NCBI GenBank assembly: GCA_902812485.1
Contig: CADDZS010000001.1
Span: forward strand, 1 to 64,000
Direction: 5' to 3'
Length of the DNA: 64,000 bases
Source: an archaeon
GTDB lineage: Archaea > Thermoproteota > Nitrososphaeria > Nitrososphaerales > CADDZS01
Part shown: positions 9,405 to 19,100 of the stretch, one piece after another
Numbering within the stretch: the first letter of the stretch is position 1
Layout of the letters: the number at the start of each line of letters is the position of its first letter
Translations under genes and position numbers: made by a program
The notes under the pieces: generated by a model
The model's input: the letters and a program-made list of their open reading frames with translations, nothing else
What the model was told of the DNA's origin: nothing
Database searches by the model: none

Positions 9405-11060
9405 TTGCTAAAGCATTCTGTGAGAGCTCCCAGGGGACGCGAAATTTCTTGCAAGAGCTGGCATCAAGAAGCTGCCCTAAGAATGTTAATGAACAATCTC
9501 GACCCAGAGGTCGCAAGGGACCCAGACAACCTCATAGTTTACGGGGGAACTGGAAAGGCAGCTAGGAACTGGGAGTGTTTTGAAGAAATCGTAAGAACGC
9601 TGCGAGAGCTCGAAAACGATGAGACACTTCTCATCCAGTCTGGAAAGCCCGTAGGAGTATTCAGAACGCACCACTACTCGCCCAGAGTCTTGATCTCAAA
9701 CGCAATGCTTGTTCCAAATTGGGCGACATGGGAGCAGTTCTGGGATCTTGAGGCAAAGGGGCTCACCATGTACGGGCAAATGACTGCAGGCTCTTGGATA
9801 TACATCGGTACTCAGGGAATACTTCAAGGGACCTATGAAACACTTGCCTCAGTTGCAGAGAGGCATTTCCAAAGTTCTCTTGCAGGTACCATAACGCTTA
9901 GTGCGGGCCTCGGAGAGATGGGAGGAGCGCAACCACTTGCCGTGACGATGAACGACGGTATTGCAATCATAGTTGAGGTAGATCAGGATAAAATAGACAG
10001 AAGAATAAAGACAAAATACTGCGACTTGAAAACGGAAAGCATAGAAGAAGCTCTTTCCATCGCAAGCAATGCAAAGGAGGAAAGAAAGCCGGTTTCGATT
10101 GCCCTTCATGGTAATGCGGCAGAGGTTCTCCCCGAGCTTGCCCGTAGAGGGTTTGTGCCAGACATTTTGACAGATCAGACATCGGCGCATGATCCGTTAA
10201 GCGGTTACATCCCAATCGGTCACGATGTAAAATCTGCGTCAAACCTCCGAAAGTCAGATCCGAAGAGGTACCTTTCAGAAGCGACTCAGTCAATTGCGAT
10301 ACACGTAAGAGCGATGCTCAAGATGCAGAAAGCTGGCGCAATAGCCTTCGAATACGGAAACAATATTCGAAAACAGGCCTTTGATGCAGGAGTTAAAGGT
10401 GCGTTTCTTATCCGAGGATTCGTGCCCGAATACATCCGCCCTCTTTTTTGTGAAGGTAGAGGGCCTTTCAGGTGGGCTGCTCTCTCTGGCAACGAGCAAG
10501 ACATTTTCGAAACTGACAAAATGGTCATGGAGATGTTCTCCGAGAACACTAGCCTTGTCCGCTGGATTAAGAAGGCGCACGAAAGAGTAAAGTTTCAAGG
10601 TCTTCCTGCACGGGTTTGCTGGCTAGGGTACGGAGAAAGAGCAAAGTTTGGAAGGGCGATAAACGAAGCAGTGAGAGATCGTCGATTGGACGCCCCAATT
10701 GTCATTGGGAGAGATCATCTTGATTCTGGGTCTGTCGCCTCACCGTTCAGGGAAACCGAAGGGATGAAGGATGGAAGCGACGCGATCGCTGATTGGCCAA
10801 TACTCAACGCTCTTTTGAACACGGCATCCGGGGCGAGTTGGGTAGCAGTTCATCACGGCGGAGGAGTGGGTATCGGCTACTCAATCCATGCAGGGCTTGT
10901 GGTCGTTGCCGACGGAACAGATGAGATGGATGAGAGGCTCGACCGTTGTCTCACGAACGATCCAGGGATAGGAATCGTGAGACATGCAGATGCGGGATAC
11001 GACAAAGCAAAAGAGGTGGCGAAAAGAAATGCGATACGCATCCCCATGCAACGAAATTAA
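9405..11060 (+). CDS. hutU: Urocanate hydratase
   Basis: Second step of histidine breakdown: urocanate plus water to 4-imidazolone-5-propanoate, using tightly bound NAD+ as electrophile. 551 aa, the family norm. Diagnostic stretches are [12 protein letters not shown] (near residue 45), [16 protein letters not shown] (near 166), [13 protein letters not shown] (near 356) and the C-terminal [15 protein letters not shown] (near 486). The TTG start is supported by a strong purine-rich ribosome site, GGGGGAGGG, about eight bases upstream. A run TTTACATAT about 60 bases upstream could be the TATA box. Divergent from hutI. Confidence 0.95.
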   Translation: MLKHSVRAPRGREISCKSWHQEAALRMLMNNLDPEVARDPDNLIVYGGTGKAARNWECFEEIVRTLRELENDETLLIQSGKPVGVFRTHHYSPRVLISNAMLVPNWATWEQFWDLEAKGLTMYGQMTAGSWIYIGTQGILQGTYETLASVAERHFQSSLAGTITLSAGLGEMGGAQPLAVTMNDGIAIIVEVDQDKIDRRIKTKYCDLKTESIEEALSIASNAKEERKPVSIALHGNAAEVLPELARRGFVPDILTDQTSAHDPLSGYIPIGHDVKSASNLRKSDPKRYLSEATQSIAIHVRAMLKMQKAGAIAFEYGNNIRKQAFDAGVKGAFLIRGFVPEYIRPLFCEGRGPFRWAALSGNEQDIFETDKMVMEMFSENTSLVRWIKKAHERVKFQGLPARVCWLGYGERAKFGRAINEAVRDRRLDAPIVIGRDHLDSGSVASPFRETEGMKDGSDAIADWPILNALLNTASGASWVAVHHGGGVGIGYSIHAGLVVVADGTDEMDERLDRCLTNDPGIGIVRHADAGYDKAKEVAKRNAIRIPMQRN

Positions 11061-11233
11061 GAGGGATGAACATCTCTTTCGCCTCTTTCGCGATGTCTAC
11101 TTTTACGGTTTCCCTTAACGAATAATGAAAGAAACACGCCCAGTAGTAAGCTACTCGTTGTCCTCCTCCCCCTTGTTTGTATCAACACAGTCAAGAATTG
11201 CCTAAATCAAATGATGCAGTGATCATCCAGAGA

Positions 11234-13135
11234 ATGAGCTCAACACAGAACTACGTCCTTGATACAAGCGTAATCATTGACTGCAAAGCTAGCAAGATGG
11301 TTGAGACGGGGGAGATACCTTCCGGCTCGAAGATAATTGTACCTGTCGCAGCTCTAGATGAGCTCCAGGCTCAGGCGTCGAAGAACAGGGAAGAAGGCTT
11401 CATCGGACTCTCGGAGCTCACCAAGCTTAGGAAGCTTTGCGAAGAAAGAAAAATCGAGATCGAGTTCTTGGGCAGGAGGCCATCGATTGAAGATATCAGG
11501 CTAGCTCGGAATGGGAGGATTGATGCAATAATCAGAGACGTTGCAAAGGAAAGTAACGGCATGCTTCTAACTGCCGATTATGTCCAAGCCCTGGTCGGCA
11601 CTGCTCAGGGGATCTCTGTTCTTCACCTGCCGTCGACCGCGGTGAAAACAACTGGACTCGAATTCGAGCGATTTTTCGACAGTTCAACAATGAGCATTCA
11701 CCTCAAGGAGGGTACTGTCCCTCATTCCAAGAAGGGAAAACCAGGTGAGTTTGTTTATGCCCCAATTGGAGATAAGGTTCTGACTCGTGAGCAGCTCGAA
11801 ACCATGATTAAAGAGATAACAGAAGCGGCTAGGATATCTTCCGAAGGATCGGTCGAAATAAGCAGGAGCGGCGCGACAGTAGTTCAGCTTGGACAGTATA
11901 GAATTGCCATAACGCGGCCTCCTTTCTCTGACGGGCTTGAGATTACTGTTGTGAAACCACTCGTGCGCCTCACCCTCGAAGACTATCAGATCTCTGAGAA
12001 ACTTAGAGAAAGGCTTCGCACTCAGGCTGAGGGTATACTGATTGCAGGGCCTCCTGGCTCGGGAAAATCAACGCTCGCAAGCAGCTTAGCTGATTTTTAC
12101 GCGAAACAGGGAAAAGTGGTCAAGACATTCGAGTCGCCCAAGGATCTCCAAGTCTCGGACGAAGTATCCCAGTATGGGCCGCTTGAGGGCGACTTTGAAA
12201 AGACGGCCGAAATACTACTTTTAGTCCGACCAGACTATACCATATTTGATGAAGTTAGGAAGACGAAAGATTTCGAAGTGTTCTCTGACATGCGGCTCGC
12301 CGGTGTGGGCATGGTTGGCGTTGTCCACTCAAGCGATCCTGTGAACGCAGTTCAGAGATTCATGAGCAGAATGGAGCTCGGGATGATTCCACACGTCGTC
12401 GACACAGTCATCTTTGTGAAGTACGGACAAATCGAGCAAGTGCTAGAGCTCGACCTTGTGGTAAAGGTTCCGACTGGAATGACCGAACCAGATCTAGCAA
12501 GACCGGTTGTTGAAGTTAGAGATTTTGAAACAGGTAAACTCGAATTTGAGATCTACACATTTGGCGAGGAAAATGTTGTGATACCAATAGGAAAGGGAAG
12601 GGGAGGTGTCGCAGAAAGAGCAAAGGAGTCAACTCCTGTAGAGAAGCTTGCGAGTGAACGTATATTGCAAACGATCAGGAAATACGACCCAAGCGGGCAG
12701 GTTAGAGTTGTCTCTCAAAACAGGGCAGAGATCATCGTGGACGAATCTGTCGTTCCGCGCCTAATAGGAAGAGGAGGATCGAACATAAGAGAACTGGAAG
12801 ATGCGCTTGCGATAAAACTTGATGTGAGGCAAAGAGACGCGAAAGGGACAGAAGAAGGAAATGAAGAGGAAGCAGCTTCGGGTTTGGTGAGACCTAAACA
12901 GGGAAAGGAGTTGCACTTTGACTATGAGGAAAAGGGAAATTCGGTGATTCTTTCGTTTTCTCCCGAACTTGCTGGATTAGAAGTGAAAATAGTATCTGGA
13001 AACGAGGAAATTGCACGAGGCAGAATTGGAAAGGGAGGAAAGATCTCATTCGGAAAGAAGACTCCTGAGGGAAAGATGCTAAGAAAGCTCCATCGCTCTA
13101 ACGCAAGAGTTAGAGCGTTTCAATCAGAAAGCTAA
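11234..13135 (+). CDS. PIN domain-ATPase-KH protein (archaeal PilT-like family)
   Basis: Three modules in order. First is an N-terminal PIN domain with acidic residues in YVLDTSVIIDCKAS and LLTADYVQAL. Next is a type II/IV secretion-like ATPase with Walker A IAGPPGSGKSTLAS near residue 275 and a Walker B-like TIFDEVRKTKD. Last is a KH domain with VVPRLIGRGGSNIRELE near residue 520. The approximately 80 residues after the KH domain are unassigned. This architecture is widespread and single-copy in archaea and is thought to act on RNA, though its substrate is unknown to me. An ATG at 11234 starts right at the PIN domain; a TTG 19 codons upstream is less likely. Confidence 0.9.
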   Translation: MSSTQNYVLDTSVIIDCKASKMVETGEIPSGSKIIVPVAALDELQAQASKNREEGFIGLSELTKLRKLCEERKIEIEFLGRRPSIEDIRLARNGRIDAIIRDVAKESNGMLLTADYVQALVGTAQGISVLHLPSTAVKTTGLEFERFFDSSTMSIHLKEGTVPHSKKGKPGEFVYAPIGDKVLTREQLETMIKEITEAARISSEGSVEISRSGATVVQLGQYRIAITRPPFSDGLEITVVKPLVRLTLEDYQISEKLRERLRTQAEGILIAGPPGSGKSTLASSLADFYAKQGKVVKTFESPKDLQVSDEVSQYGPLEGDFEKTAEILLLVRPDYTIFDEVRKTKDFEVFSDMRLAGVGMVGVVHSSDPVNAVQRFMSRMELGMIPHVVDTVIFVKYGQIEQVLELDLVVKVPTGMTEPDLARPVVEVRDFETGKLEFEIYTFGEENVVIPIGKGRGGVAERAKESTPVEKLASERILQTIRKYDPSGQVRVVSQNRAEIIVDESVVPRLIGRGGSNIRELEDALAIKLDVRQRDAKGTEEGNEEEAASGLVRPKQGKELHFDYEEKGNSVILSFSPELAGLEVKIVSGNEEIARGRIGKGGKISFGKKTPEGKMLRKLHRSNARVRAFQSES

Positions 13136-13148
13136 GTTGTCAGAGCAA

Positions 13149-13841
13149 TCAAACTAAGATCGCGAAAGCCCTTACGGGGCTTGCGCTTCCTCCTGCGAGC
13201 GCAATCGGGGCACCGAAGAAAAGGAATCTCTTTCCGAGAAGCTTGTCGAGATTGGTCAGATTTTCATACACACTAATCATCTTCGGAAGCAGTATCTTGT
13301 GAGCTGGGAAGGGAGGATGATCTGGACTAGGTGCATCAAATCCAACCGCATTCACTCCGAGACTTGCAATAAAATTGCATGCTTCTTCGGAAAGTTCAGG
13401 GTGATCGAGCCAATCCGGAGATCTGGACTTTTCAGTGTAACCGGTATAGAACAGTAAAACCCAGCCTCTTCCGACCTTCTCATCCGAAACAGAGTGACTT
13501 ATAGCTTCAGCCACATCTTCCTTGGTCAACGAATATCTTGGAGGTTTCTTCGAAAAATCTAGCACCACCCCTCTTCCTACATACTTTGATATTGGGACTC
13601 TGTCGACCGTGGCACCCTGATCAAAAAAATGAGCTGGCGAGTCAACATGGGTACTTGTATGCTCCACGAATATCCAGACAAATGAAGAGTAGCCTTGATC
13701 TCTGACCGTAGTGAAAGGAGCCTTGAGAGGCTGTGGATAGCCCGGAAAAACTGGAGTGTCTAAGCTCTTGAGAGGCACAGATAGATCTACTATTTCCTTA
13801 ATCCAATCAACGGACGAGCTAGGAACGTGGAATTCGGACAA
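13149..13841 (-). CDS. Cyclase-family metal hydrolase (kynurenine formamidase-like)
   Basis: 230 aa with the family signature H-x-x-T-H-x-D-x-P-x-H in EHTSTHVDSPAHFFD near residue 60, which binds the metal. Downstream blocks DLSVPLKSLDTPVFPG (N-terminal), GWVLLFYTGYTEK and NAVGFDAPSPDHPPFPAH also fit PF04199. Characterised members hydrolyse N-formylkynurenine or cyclic amides and lactones. Here it sits next to a histidine-degradation locus and beside a cupin, so a C-N hydrolase role in amino-acid catabolism is possible but unproven. Convergent with the PIN-ATPase gene with a 13-base gap. Confidence 0.85.
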   Translation of the reverse strand: MSEFHVPSSSVDWIKEIVDLSVPLKSLDTPVFPGYPQPLKAPFTTVRDQGYSSFVWIFVEHTSTHVDSPAHFFDQGATVDRVPISKYVGRGVVLDFSKKPPRYSLTKEDVAEAISHSVSDEKVGRGWVLLFYTGYTEKSRSPDWLDHPELSEEACNFIASLGVNAVGFDAPSPDHPPFPAHKILLPKMISVYENLTNLDKLLGKRFLFFGAPIALAGGSASPVRAFAILV

Positions 13842-13967
13842 ATCGGCTTCGGCTTTCCTCCTTGCCTTCCTAATTAGACCCTTTCGAAAGGAGGATCAAA
13901 ATTAAAACTTTGCGTGACTCGCTCTCTTTTTTTATTTCCTATCCGTTATTTCGAGCTTGCGAGTTCT

Positions 13968-14483
13968 TTACGGGCCATCAGGAGGCGGGCATTCAGATGC
14001 GTAATCTTTTCTTTCCGGAGTAAAAAAGTCCACAACAACGCTTACTTCGTCTCTGCTTGTTCTTAGCTCGTGCATCACGCCCGGTGGGATGAAGTAGCTG
14101 TCTCCCTTCTTCATCTTCCATGTCTTTCCCTCTACGAGGAAATCTCCCCCGCCTTCAAGAAAGACGCCGAACTGAGCATGCGGGTGGCTATGAAGTGGGA
14201 AAATCTTTCCTGGTTCGATTCGGTAGAGAACCATGACGCCGGTCGTCGAATGCGATAGGACTCTTCTCTTTACTCCGGCGAACGCTTCATGCCAGGCCTC
14301 ATCCTTGTCATGCCAGAAGGCAGGCCTAGAGTATGGATCTTCAGACAGATTCCCCTTCACACCCTGTCGGAGTATTCCGAAAGTCAAAAGTATTAAGCGT
14401 TCTTGATTGAACGAAATTGGAGACAAATGGAATGTTTTTTGGGATACTGGAATCCTTTTCGTTACTTTCTGCTCTTCAATCAA
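13968..14483 (-). CDS. Cupin-domain protein
   Basis: 171 aa. The C-terminal half is a single cupin barrel. Motif 1 is PLHSHPHAQFGVFLEGGG near residue 96 and motif 2 is GDSYFIPPGVMHEL near residue 127. These provide the His/Glu metal ligands. The N-terminal 75 residues are less conserved, and the start (TTG) is uncertain; a start 40-50 residues inside is plausible. Function may be an oxygenase, isomerase or sugar-binding regulator and cannot be refined. It is divergent from the aminotransferase gene with about 30 bases between. Confidence 0.8.
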   Translation of the reverse strand: MIEEQKVTKRIPVSQKTFHLSPISFNQERLILLTFGILRQGVKGNLSEDPYSRPAFWHDKDEAWHEAFAGVKRRVLSHSTTGVMVLYRIEPGKIFPLHSHPHAQFGVFLEGGGDFLVEGKTWKMKKGDSYFIPPGVMHELRTSRDEVSVVVDFFTPERKDYASECPPPDGP

Positions 14484-14514
14484 GGATTCTAAAACAGAAA
14501 GAGGAGGGTAGCCA

Positions 14515-15687
14515 ATGCGTCTAACTGCTATCGAAGGTTCGCCCTCCCTTGAAATTGTGAATCTAGTTCTTCAAAGGCGAGCTAAAGGAGAGAAAATTGT
14601 ATCTCTTGCGGTGGGCGATCCTTCATTTTCGACTCCAAAGGAAATAATCGATGCCGCGTACGAAAGCATGAAATCAGGAGAGGTGCACTACACCTCTTCT
14701 TACGGTATCCCTGAACTTCGAGAGGCAATCAAAAACAAAGTCAGAAAGAAGAATCGCATCCAAGCTGAAATAGAGAATACGATCTTCCTCACAACCAAGC
14801 TCTCTGTTTACGCTGTACTTGTTGCTCTGTTGGAGGAAGCAAGAGGAGGAGAATTTGAAGTTCTCACTCCTGATCCTGGGTATTTTTACTCAGAGCCGAT
14901 AGTTCTTTCGGGTGGAACTCCAGTACGATATCGACTTGGATCAGAGGACTTTTCGCTTGATTTGGAGGAAATAAAGAGGAAGAGCACAAACAAGACAAGG
15001 GCGATATTCGTCAATTCTCCATCAAATCCTACATCGAGAGTTCACAGCAAGGATGAGCTCGAAGGTCTCTATGAGTTTTGCCAAAAGAATAGAATATTCA
15101 TCATCTCGGACGAAGCGTACGAAGATCTAGTTTACGGGAAAGAACATGTGTCGGTTGGTTCTTTCGAAGAGAGCCAGCCGGATATTGTTGTTTCGCTCTT
15201 CAGCTTATCAAAGAGCTACAGCATGACTGGGTGGAGGGCAGGGTACGTTGTCGCAAATGAGAGAGTTGTGCATCTCATAAATAAATTTCTCGAGCACACT
15301 GTTACTTGCTTTCCGCCCTTCATCCAGAGGGCATCGGCTTTTGCTCTCAAGAACTGCGAGAATATCATTGCCTCATTCAGAGAGCAGTATGAAAGGAGAA
15401 GAAATCTTACAATGCAAAGGATCAAAGAAATTGAAGGGCTAGAAGTCAATCATATCGAAGGAGCTTTCTACGCTTTCCCCAAATTCAATCTTCACAAGAT
15501 GAACTCGATAGAACTCGCAAGGAATATGCTTGAGCGGGAAGGAGTTGCGGTTCTGCCGGGTCTTGCGTTCGGTCCTGCTGGAGAGGGGCACATTAGGATT
15601 TCGTTCTCAGGCTCGATCGATGAAATCGAAGAAGGGTTGACCCGAGTGAAAACCTTCTTTTCAAAAGAGCATATGCTTGCAAGTTAG
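14515..15687 (+). CDS. PLP-dependent aminotransferase, class I/II
   Basis: 390 aa, fold type I aminotransferase of the aspartate aminotransferase type. The PLP lysine is in SLSKSYSMTGWRAGYVV near residue 232. The phosphate/pyridine contacts are in FVNSPSNPTSRV (near 164) and ISDEAYEDLVYG (near 197), and the substrate carboxylate Arg is in HIRISFSGS near the C terminus. Starts with ATG preceded by AGAGGAGGG, a good ribosome site. Likely substrates are aspartate, alanine or aromatic amino acids; the aromatic cluster a few kilobases away makes an aromatic role possible, but nothing in the sequence proves it. Confidence 0.92.
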   Translation: MRLTAIEGSPSLEIVNLVLQRRAKGEKIVSLAVGDPSFSTPKEIIDAAYESMKSGEVHYTSSYGIPELREAIKNKVRKKNRIQAEIENTIFLTTKLSVYAVLVALLEEARGGEFEVLTPDPGYFYSEPIVLSGGTPVRYRLGSEDFSLDLEEIKRKSTNKTRAIFVNSPSNPTSRVHSKDELEGLYEFCQKNRIFIISDEAYEDLVYGKEHVSVGSFEESQPDIVVSLFSLSKSYSMTGWRAGYVVANERVVHLINKFLEHTVTCFPPFIQRASAFALKNCENIIASFREQYERRRNLTMQRIKEIEGLEVNHIEGAFYAFPKFNLHKMNSIELARNMLEREGVAVLPGLAFGPAGEGHIRISFSGSIDEIEEGLTRVKTFFSKEHMLAS

Positions 15688-15768
15688 TCACAGTCGGTGA
15701 AAAGTGAAGGAGTGAGACAGCGGAGCGAGGGATACACTAAGGAAGTGAGGAGGAACAGCTCTATCGTG

Positions 15769-16617
15769 TCAGCTATGATCATTTCGACTCTTAAGTTTGA
15801 AGGCGAATGTATTGCGCGATTTGTCATAATGAATTTCGGATGCTTCAACTGGTTCTCCGAAGATGTTTTCAACTATTCCTGAGATGATTCCAACAAAGAA
15901 ACTTGAGCCCATCATCTTCATTTCTCCAGATGGATCCTCAATAAATAACACGATCGGGTCTTTCACGATAACTTCGAACGAGACTCCCCTGCCCCGCCGC
16001 ATTTCAAGAATTCCCCAACCCATTGCAGTAAGTCCATCCTTTACCACTTCAAGTTTTGAGTCTGAATCCAGACCAGCAAGAAGGGTAGAGTAACAATCGA
16101 CCCAGTCTTTAGAATAATTGCGCCCCTCTTCGAACATGATTGCTGCACCACCTGATCCAAACTTTTCGCTCAGCTTGAGTTCTATTTTCAGGAGGTTATC
16201 AGTCAAAAGAAGAACTGCCCTCTTATTTCCCAACACGGTGATCGGAAATAGAAACTGGTCATGGTAGCGCCTTTCAGTGCTCACCCATCGGATTTCGCGA
16301 ACAAATGGGAGTGATTCGAGTTCCGAAGCAAGCTGCTCGACAGAGCAATCAGCTTGCGAAAAATCGCAGAAAATGGTTTGAATGACAAGCTTTGAAGAAC
16401 CATCTGCAAGGTATCCATAGTACGAATTCATATTGATGCCATGCTTGTAGAAGATAGCCGCAATTCTTGATAACACCCCTATTTCATCATGCACAACTAT
16501 CAAGAACTCATAGATCCCTTTCCCGCGGGGGCCGATAACAGGGATTTTCCTCGGATAGTATCTGTGCTGTCCTTTTGAGAAGTCATCAAAGGAATTTTGC
16601 ATGAATAAATTTCGCAT
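15769..16617 (-). CDS. ACT-domain protein
   Basis: 282 aa. Residues about 30-110 form an ACT domain (FLIVVHDEIGVLSRIAAIFY, then the HGINMNSYYGYL region), the small-molecule-binding fold that senses amino acids. The remaining 170 residues include VEVIV-like beta segments (GVSFEVIVKDPIVLFIED) that may be a second degenerate ACT or related regulatory domain; no catalytic domain is recognisable. It faces the aminotransferase gene tail to tail. A role as an amino-acid-responsive regulator is inferred from the fold only. Confidence 0.78.
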   Translation of the reverse strand: MRNLFMQNSFDDFSKGQHRYYPRKIPVIGPRGKGIYEFLIVVHDEIGVLSRIAAIFYKHGINMNSYYGYLADGSSKLVIQTIFCDFSQADCSVEQLASELESLPFVREIRWVSTERRYHDQFLFPITVLGNKRAVLLLTDNLLKIELKLSEKFGSGGAAIMFEEGRNYSKDWVDCYSTLLAGLDSDSKLEVVKDGLTAMGWGILEMRRGRGVSFEVIVKDPIVLFIEDPSGEMKMMGSSFFVGIISGIVENIFGEPVEASEIHYDKSRNTFAFKLKSRNDHS

Positions 16618-17066
16618 CTACGAGTATGATATTAGTCAGTTATGGATTCTGGGGAAGAGCTCCAGATTCTACATTATGATTTCATCTGTTCAATGTGGAG
16701 ACTTCGGATGATCTCTTCAGTTCCCTCTTTTTTATCTCACTTTCTTTCTTCCATTTCTTTTTGGACTTGCGTATCTTGAAAAATTTGAACTGTTTATCTT
16801 GCTCAAATGCAAACAGCCTCAAAATCAGCAAAGTTGGGAATGTTCTGTCGATGCATTTTCGAGACCCTCGAGCAACGAGATTGGGATGACCGCTGTGAAT
16901 AAGCAAAAAGATTGTTACTGAGGCGGGCTCTAACGACACCTCCGCTCCTCATTGTCTATCGATTCTAGATATGATTTCGGAAAACAGTACTTTGGATTTC
17001 GTTCGAGGATTCATAATCCAATTAATTAGCTTGCGTTCACATACGAAATCACTAGGAGCAACAAAA
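16618..17066. other. Gap without a convincing gene
   Basis: A leftward reading frame at 16682-16939 encodes a lysine-rich tail but lacks a plausible start or family resemblance, and the plus-strand frames are T-rich. A neighbouring frame begins MHRQNIPNFADFEAV, so a frame-broken small gene is possible but weak. Otherwise this is regulatory space between divergent genes. Confidence 0.3.
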
Positions 17067-17423
17067 ATGACTTCTGACATGGAAACGGAACAGCTTCAGG
17101 AAAAGGGTCAGCCGCAAGGGAACCTGGAAAACGTTGAAAATCAGATAATGGGTCGCAACGACACGAGACTCATCAGGAGATCGCATCTTGAGATATTCTG
17201 TGATATCTTGAGAGCAGTGGGCTCTGGCGCAGAAAGACCGACGCATATAATGTACAAAGCAAATCTTTCTTGGGATGTCCTTCAATCTTACCTAAAGACA
17301 CTCCAATCTCAAGATTTGATCGAGGCTCAAGCAACCGAAGGAAGGAGAACATATAGGCTATCAAAGAAGGGATACGAGATTCTAAAGCAGTTCATTTCGA
17401 TCCGCCAAGACCTGAATTTCTAA
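17067..17423 (+). CDS. Winged-helix DNA-binding protein (HTH_45-like)
   Basis: 118 aa from the ATG at 17067, which has AGGAG nine bases ahead; a longer frame upstream lacks this support. A polar, probably disordered N terminus (about 40 residues) is followed by a single winged-helix domain: HLEIFCDILRAVG, then THIMYKANLSWDVLQSYLK and the wing RRTYRLSKKGYEIL. This short type, with the N/S-Y-x-x-N-L-S pattern, is abundant in Nitrososphaerota. It is probably a transcription regulator; targets are unknown. A paralogue is present at 39571-39918. Confidence 0.85.
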   Translation: MTSDMETEQLQEKGQPQGNLENVENQIMGRNDTRLIRRSHLEIFCDILRAVGSGAERPTHIMYKANLSWDVLQSYLKTLQSQDLIEAQATEGRRTYRLSKKGYEILKQFISIRQDLNF

Positions 17424-17489
17424 AATCGAATCCAAAACTGTGCCGCAATTTCCAAAAGTTTAATGATCTCTTCCGCTCGCGAATTGAGC

Positions 17490-17711
17490 ATGCCCAATGT
17501 ATGCCAACATTGTGAGCAGCCAGGCAACGGAAAATGTTCCGAGTGTCACGGGAGAGGGACGATAGAAAGGCCCGTTCAGAAGAAGCTCAAGAGCGTGCTC
17601 GGGGTAAAGACAGAAACCGTAGGATGTACGAGCTGCAACAATCCCAGTTTCCCTGGAAGACCTCGTGGAGACGGAAGGTGCTTCTTCTGCAAGGGAAAGG
17701 GGTACATCTAG
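17490..17711 (+). CDS. Small CxxC zinc-finger protein (DnaJ zinc-domain-like)
   Basis: 73 aa. Four C-x-x-C knuckles: CQHC, CSEC, CTSC and CFFC. Two are followed by the G-x-G of DnaJ-type central zinc domains (CSECHGRGTI and CFFCKGKGYI). No J-domain or substrate-binding domain is present, so this is a free-standing zinc module. It could help protein folding or bind nucleic acid; the function is not known. The ATG at 17490 starts directly at the first knuckle; an upstream ATG at 17463 is less likely. Its stop overlaps the stop of the next convergent gene by four bases. Confidence 0.8.
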   Translation: MPNVCQHCEQPGNGKCSECHGRGTIERPVQKKLKSVLGVKTETVGCTSCNNPSFPGRPRGDGRCFFCKGKGYI

Positions 17712-17983
17712 CGGCGAATGCTCGCGATGATTTTCCCAGTTAACTTGTCTCTCACGTTGATCTGCTGAGGATGGACTTCGAAAGTTACGTAGCTCAAAGC
17801 TTCAATTTCCTCTTCTCCCACTTCGAAAGATTCTTTTCCCCTGAGGCTCCTTGATTCTGAGATCAGCTTTATCATTTGCTGTCTATTCCTCGGTATTCCA
17901 TCGCGGACAAGAATCTTGGCGGTGTTCTCGCTTGAATAGAAAGATTTTCTCAGGGCGATCTGTTCTTCTCCACTAGTTGTCAA
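17708..17983 (-). CDS. Hypothetical protein
   Basis: 91 aa, mixed charge, no membrane segment. It contains VRDGIPRNRQQMIKLI and a C-terminal VHPQQINVRDKLTGKI that looks like a small beta domain. I do not recognise a family. TTG start with GGTGAG about 12 bases upstream. Convergent with the zinc-finger gene and head to tail with the DUF1614 gene at some distance. Coding character (compact frame, good ribosome site) supports reality. Confidence 0.65.
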   Translation of the reverse strand: MTTSGEEQIALRKSFYSSENTAKILVRDGIPRNRQQMIKLISESRSLRGKESFEVGEEEIEALSYVTFEVHPQQINVRDKLTGKIIASIRR

Positions 17984-18167
17984 GTTGAATGACTCTCACC
18001 TTTTAAGCAAAGTAAAAAATTGCTCTTTTTTCTCATTTCTAAGGTCTATGTCTGCAAGCTCAAAGAGATGTGCATCAGCAAATGGCTGAATCGCACGAGT
18101 TCCTAATTATTTCTCTTTGTTTTTTTCGAATGTTACTAAATTTATCGTATTCGTATTGCCTCCAAGT

Positions 18168-18971
18168 TCAGAGAAGCGTGACAAGAAGGACTGCAATCAG
18201 CCCAGTTAGAAATATTCCGTCGAATGTCCCAGCCCCTCCGATGCTTGCAACCGGGGCACCAAGCTTCTGTATTTCCGCAAGGTTTGACAAGTCCGCTCCA
18301 ATCAGTGCTCCAAGAGTTCCTGAAACATAGGCAGTAATCCCTGCGCCAACAGGAGAAGCTGGGAAGAGAAGAATAGAAACTAGGGCTGCGACGAGCGGTG
18401 GAACAAAAAGCGGGGTGACAATTCCAACGCCTTCAACCGGCCGCGCGACGAGGTGTATTACAAGTGAACATACTACAACCCCGATCAAAGCAAGAGGTAT
18501 GATTGCAAGATGTGAGGCAAGAAGATATGCTGAAACTGCTACTGGGATGAAAGCACCGCCGATGTTGACTGCTATTACGGTAATCTGTTGCCTTTGAACG
18601 ATCTGAGGTATTCTGTAAGTCAGCCAGAAGATTCTCACTTCACTTACTTCAACAACTGGTCTCGATGTAACAACTCTCTTAACAGGGACGTTGAAGAAGC
18701 TTCCCACGAGGGTCAAAAATAGGATCCCAGTGAACTCTATCCTTGTGAATCCAATGCGCTCGAATGCTATCCCCGCAATGTCAACGAAAAGAAAGGTTGA
18801 AACGAGCAAGAACAAGAAGCCAAAGACCCAATGGATGGCGCTCCTGTGGTGACGGTACACTGCGAATATCAAATCGAGTCTTCCTTCTTCTCCAAATACT
18901 CTCGTTTCCCTGTTTGTTTGCCTTCCTTCATTTGAGCCCATCGATTTCCATGATGCAATGACCATTAGCAT
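18168..18971 (-). CDS. DUF1614 membrane protein
   Basis: 267 aa with about six to seven hydrophobic membrane segments after a 40-residue polar N terminus. The C-terminal block GADLSNLAEIQKLGAP followed by SIGGAGTFDGIFLTG matches the conserved end of the DUF1614 family, which is common in archaea and some bacteria. Biochemical role unknown to me. Several in-frame ATGs lie at the start; the first is given. Its upstream region is shared with the rightward aro leader. Confidence 0.82.
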   Translation of the reverse strand: MLMVIASWKSMGSNEGRQTNRETRVFGEEGRLDLIFAVYRHHRSAIHWVFGFLFLLVSTFLFVDIAGIAFERIGFTRIEFTGILFLTLVGSFFNVPVKRVVTSRPVVEVSEVRIFWLTYRIPQIVQRQQITVIAVNIGGAFIPVAVSAYLLASHLAIIPLALIGVVVCSLVIHLVARPVEGVGIVTPLFVPPLVAALVSILLFPASPVGAGITAYVSGTLGALIGADLSNLAEIQKLGAPVASIGGAGTFDGIFLTGLIAVLLVTLL

Positions 18972-19051
18972 TTACATAGAGCCTTAACATTGTTTTCCTG
19001 ATCTGTAGCTTGCTTTTTCCTGATTGCAGAGTTCAGACGGCTACCATTTCA

Positions 19052-19058
19052 TTTAAAA
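19052..19058 (+). promoter_or_regulatory. Probable TATA box of the aroF operon
   Basis: TTTAAAA in an AT-rich run about 45 bases upstream of an ATG at 19101 that carries a purine-rich ribosome site. Spacing would give a transcript leader of about 20 bases. This would start a transcript reading through the broken small ORF into aroF and aroB. Confidence 0.45.
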
Positions 19059-19100
19059 ACCCATTTCGTTTACACTGTTTCTTCACCGAGGACAAGTGAG

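Noticed and set aside
16682-16939. Leftward 85-codon lysine-rich frame
   Set aside because: No ribosome site, no family features, and low complexity; not strong enough to list as a gene.
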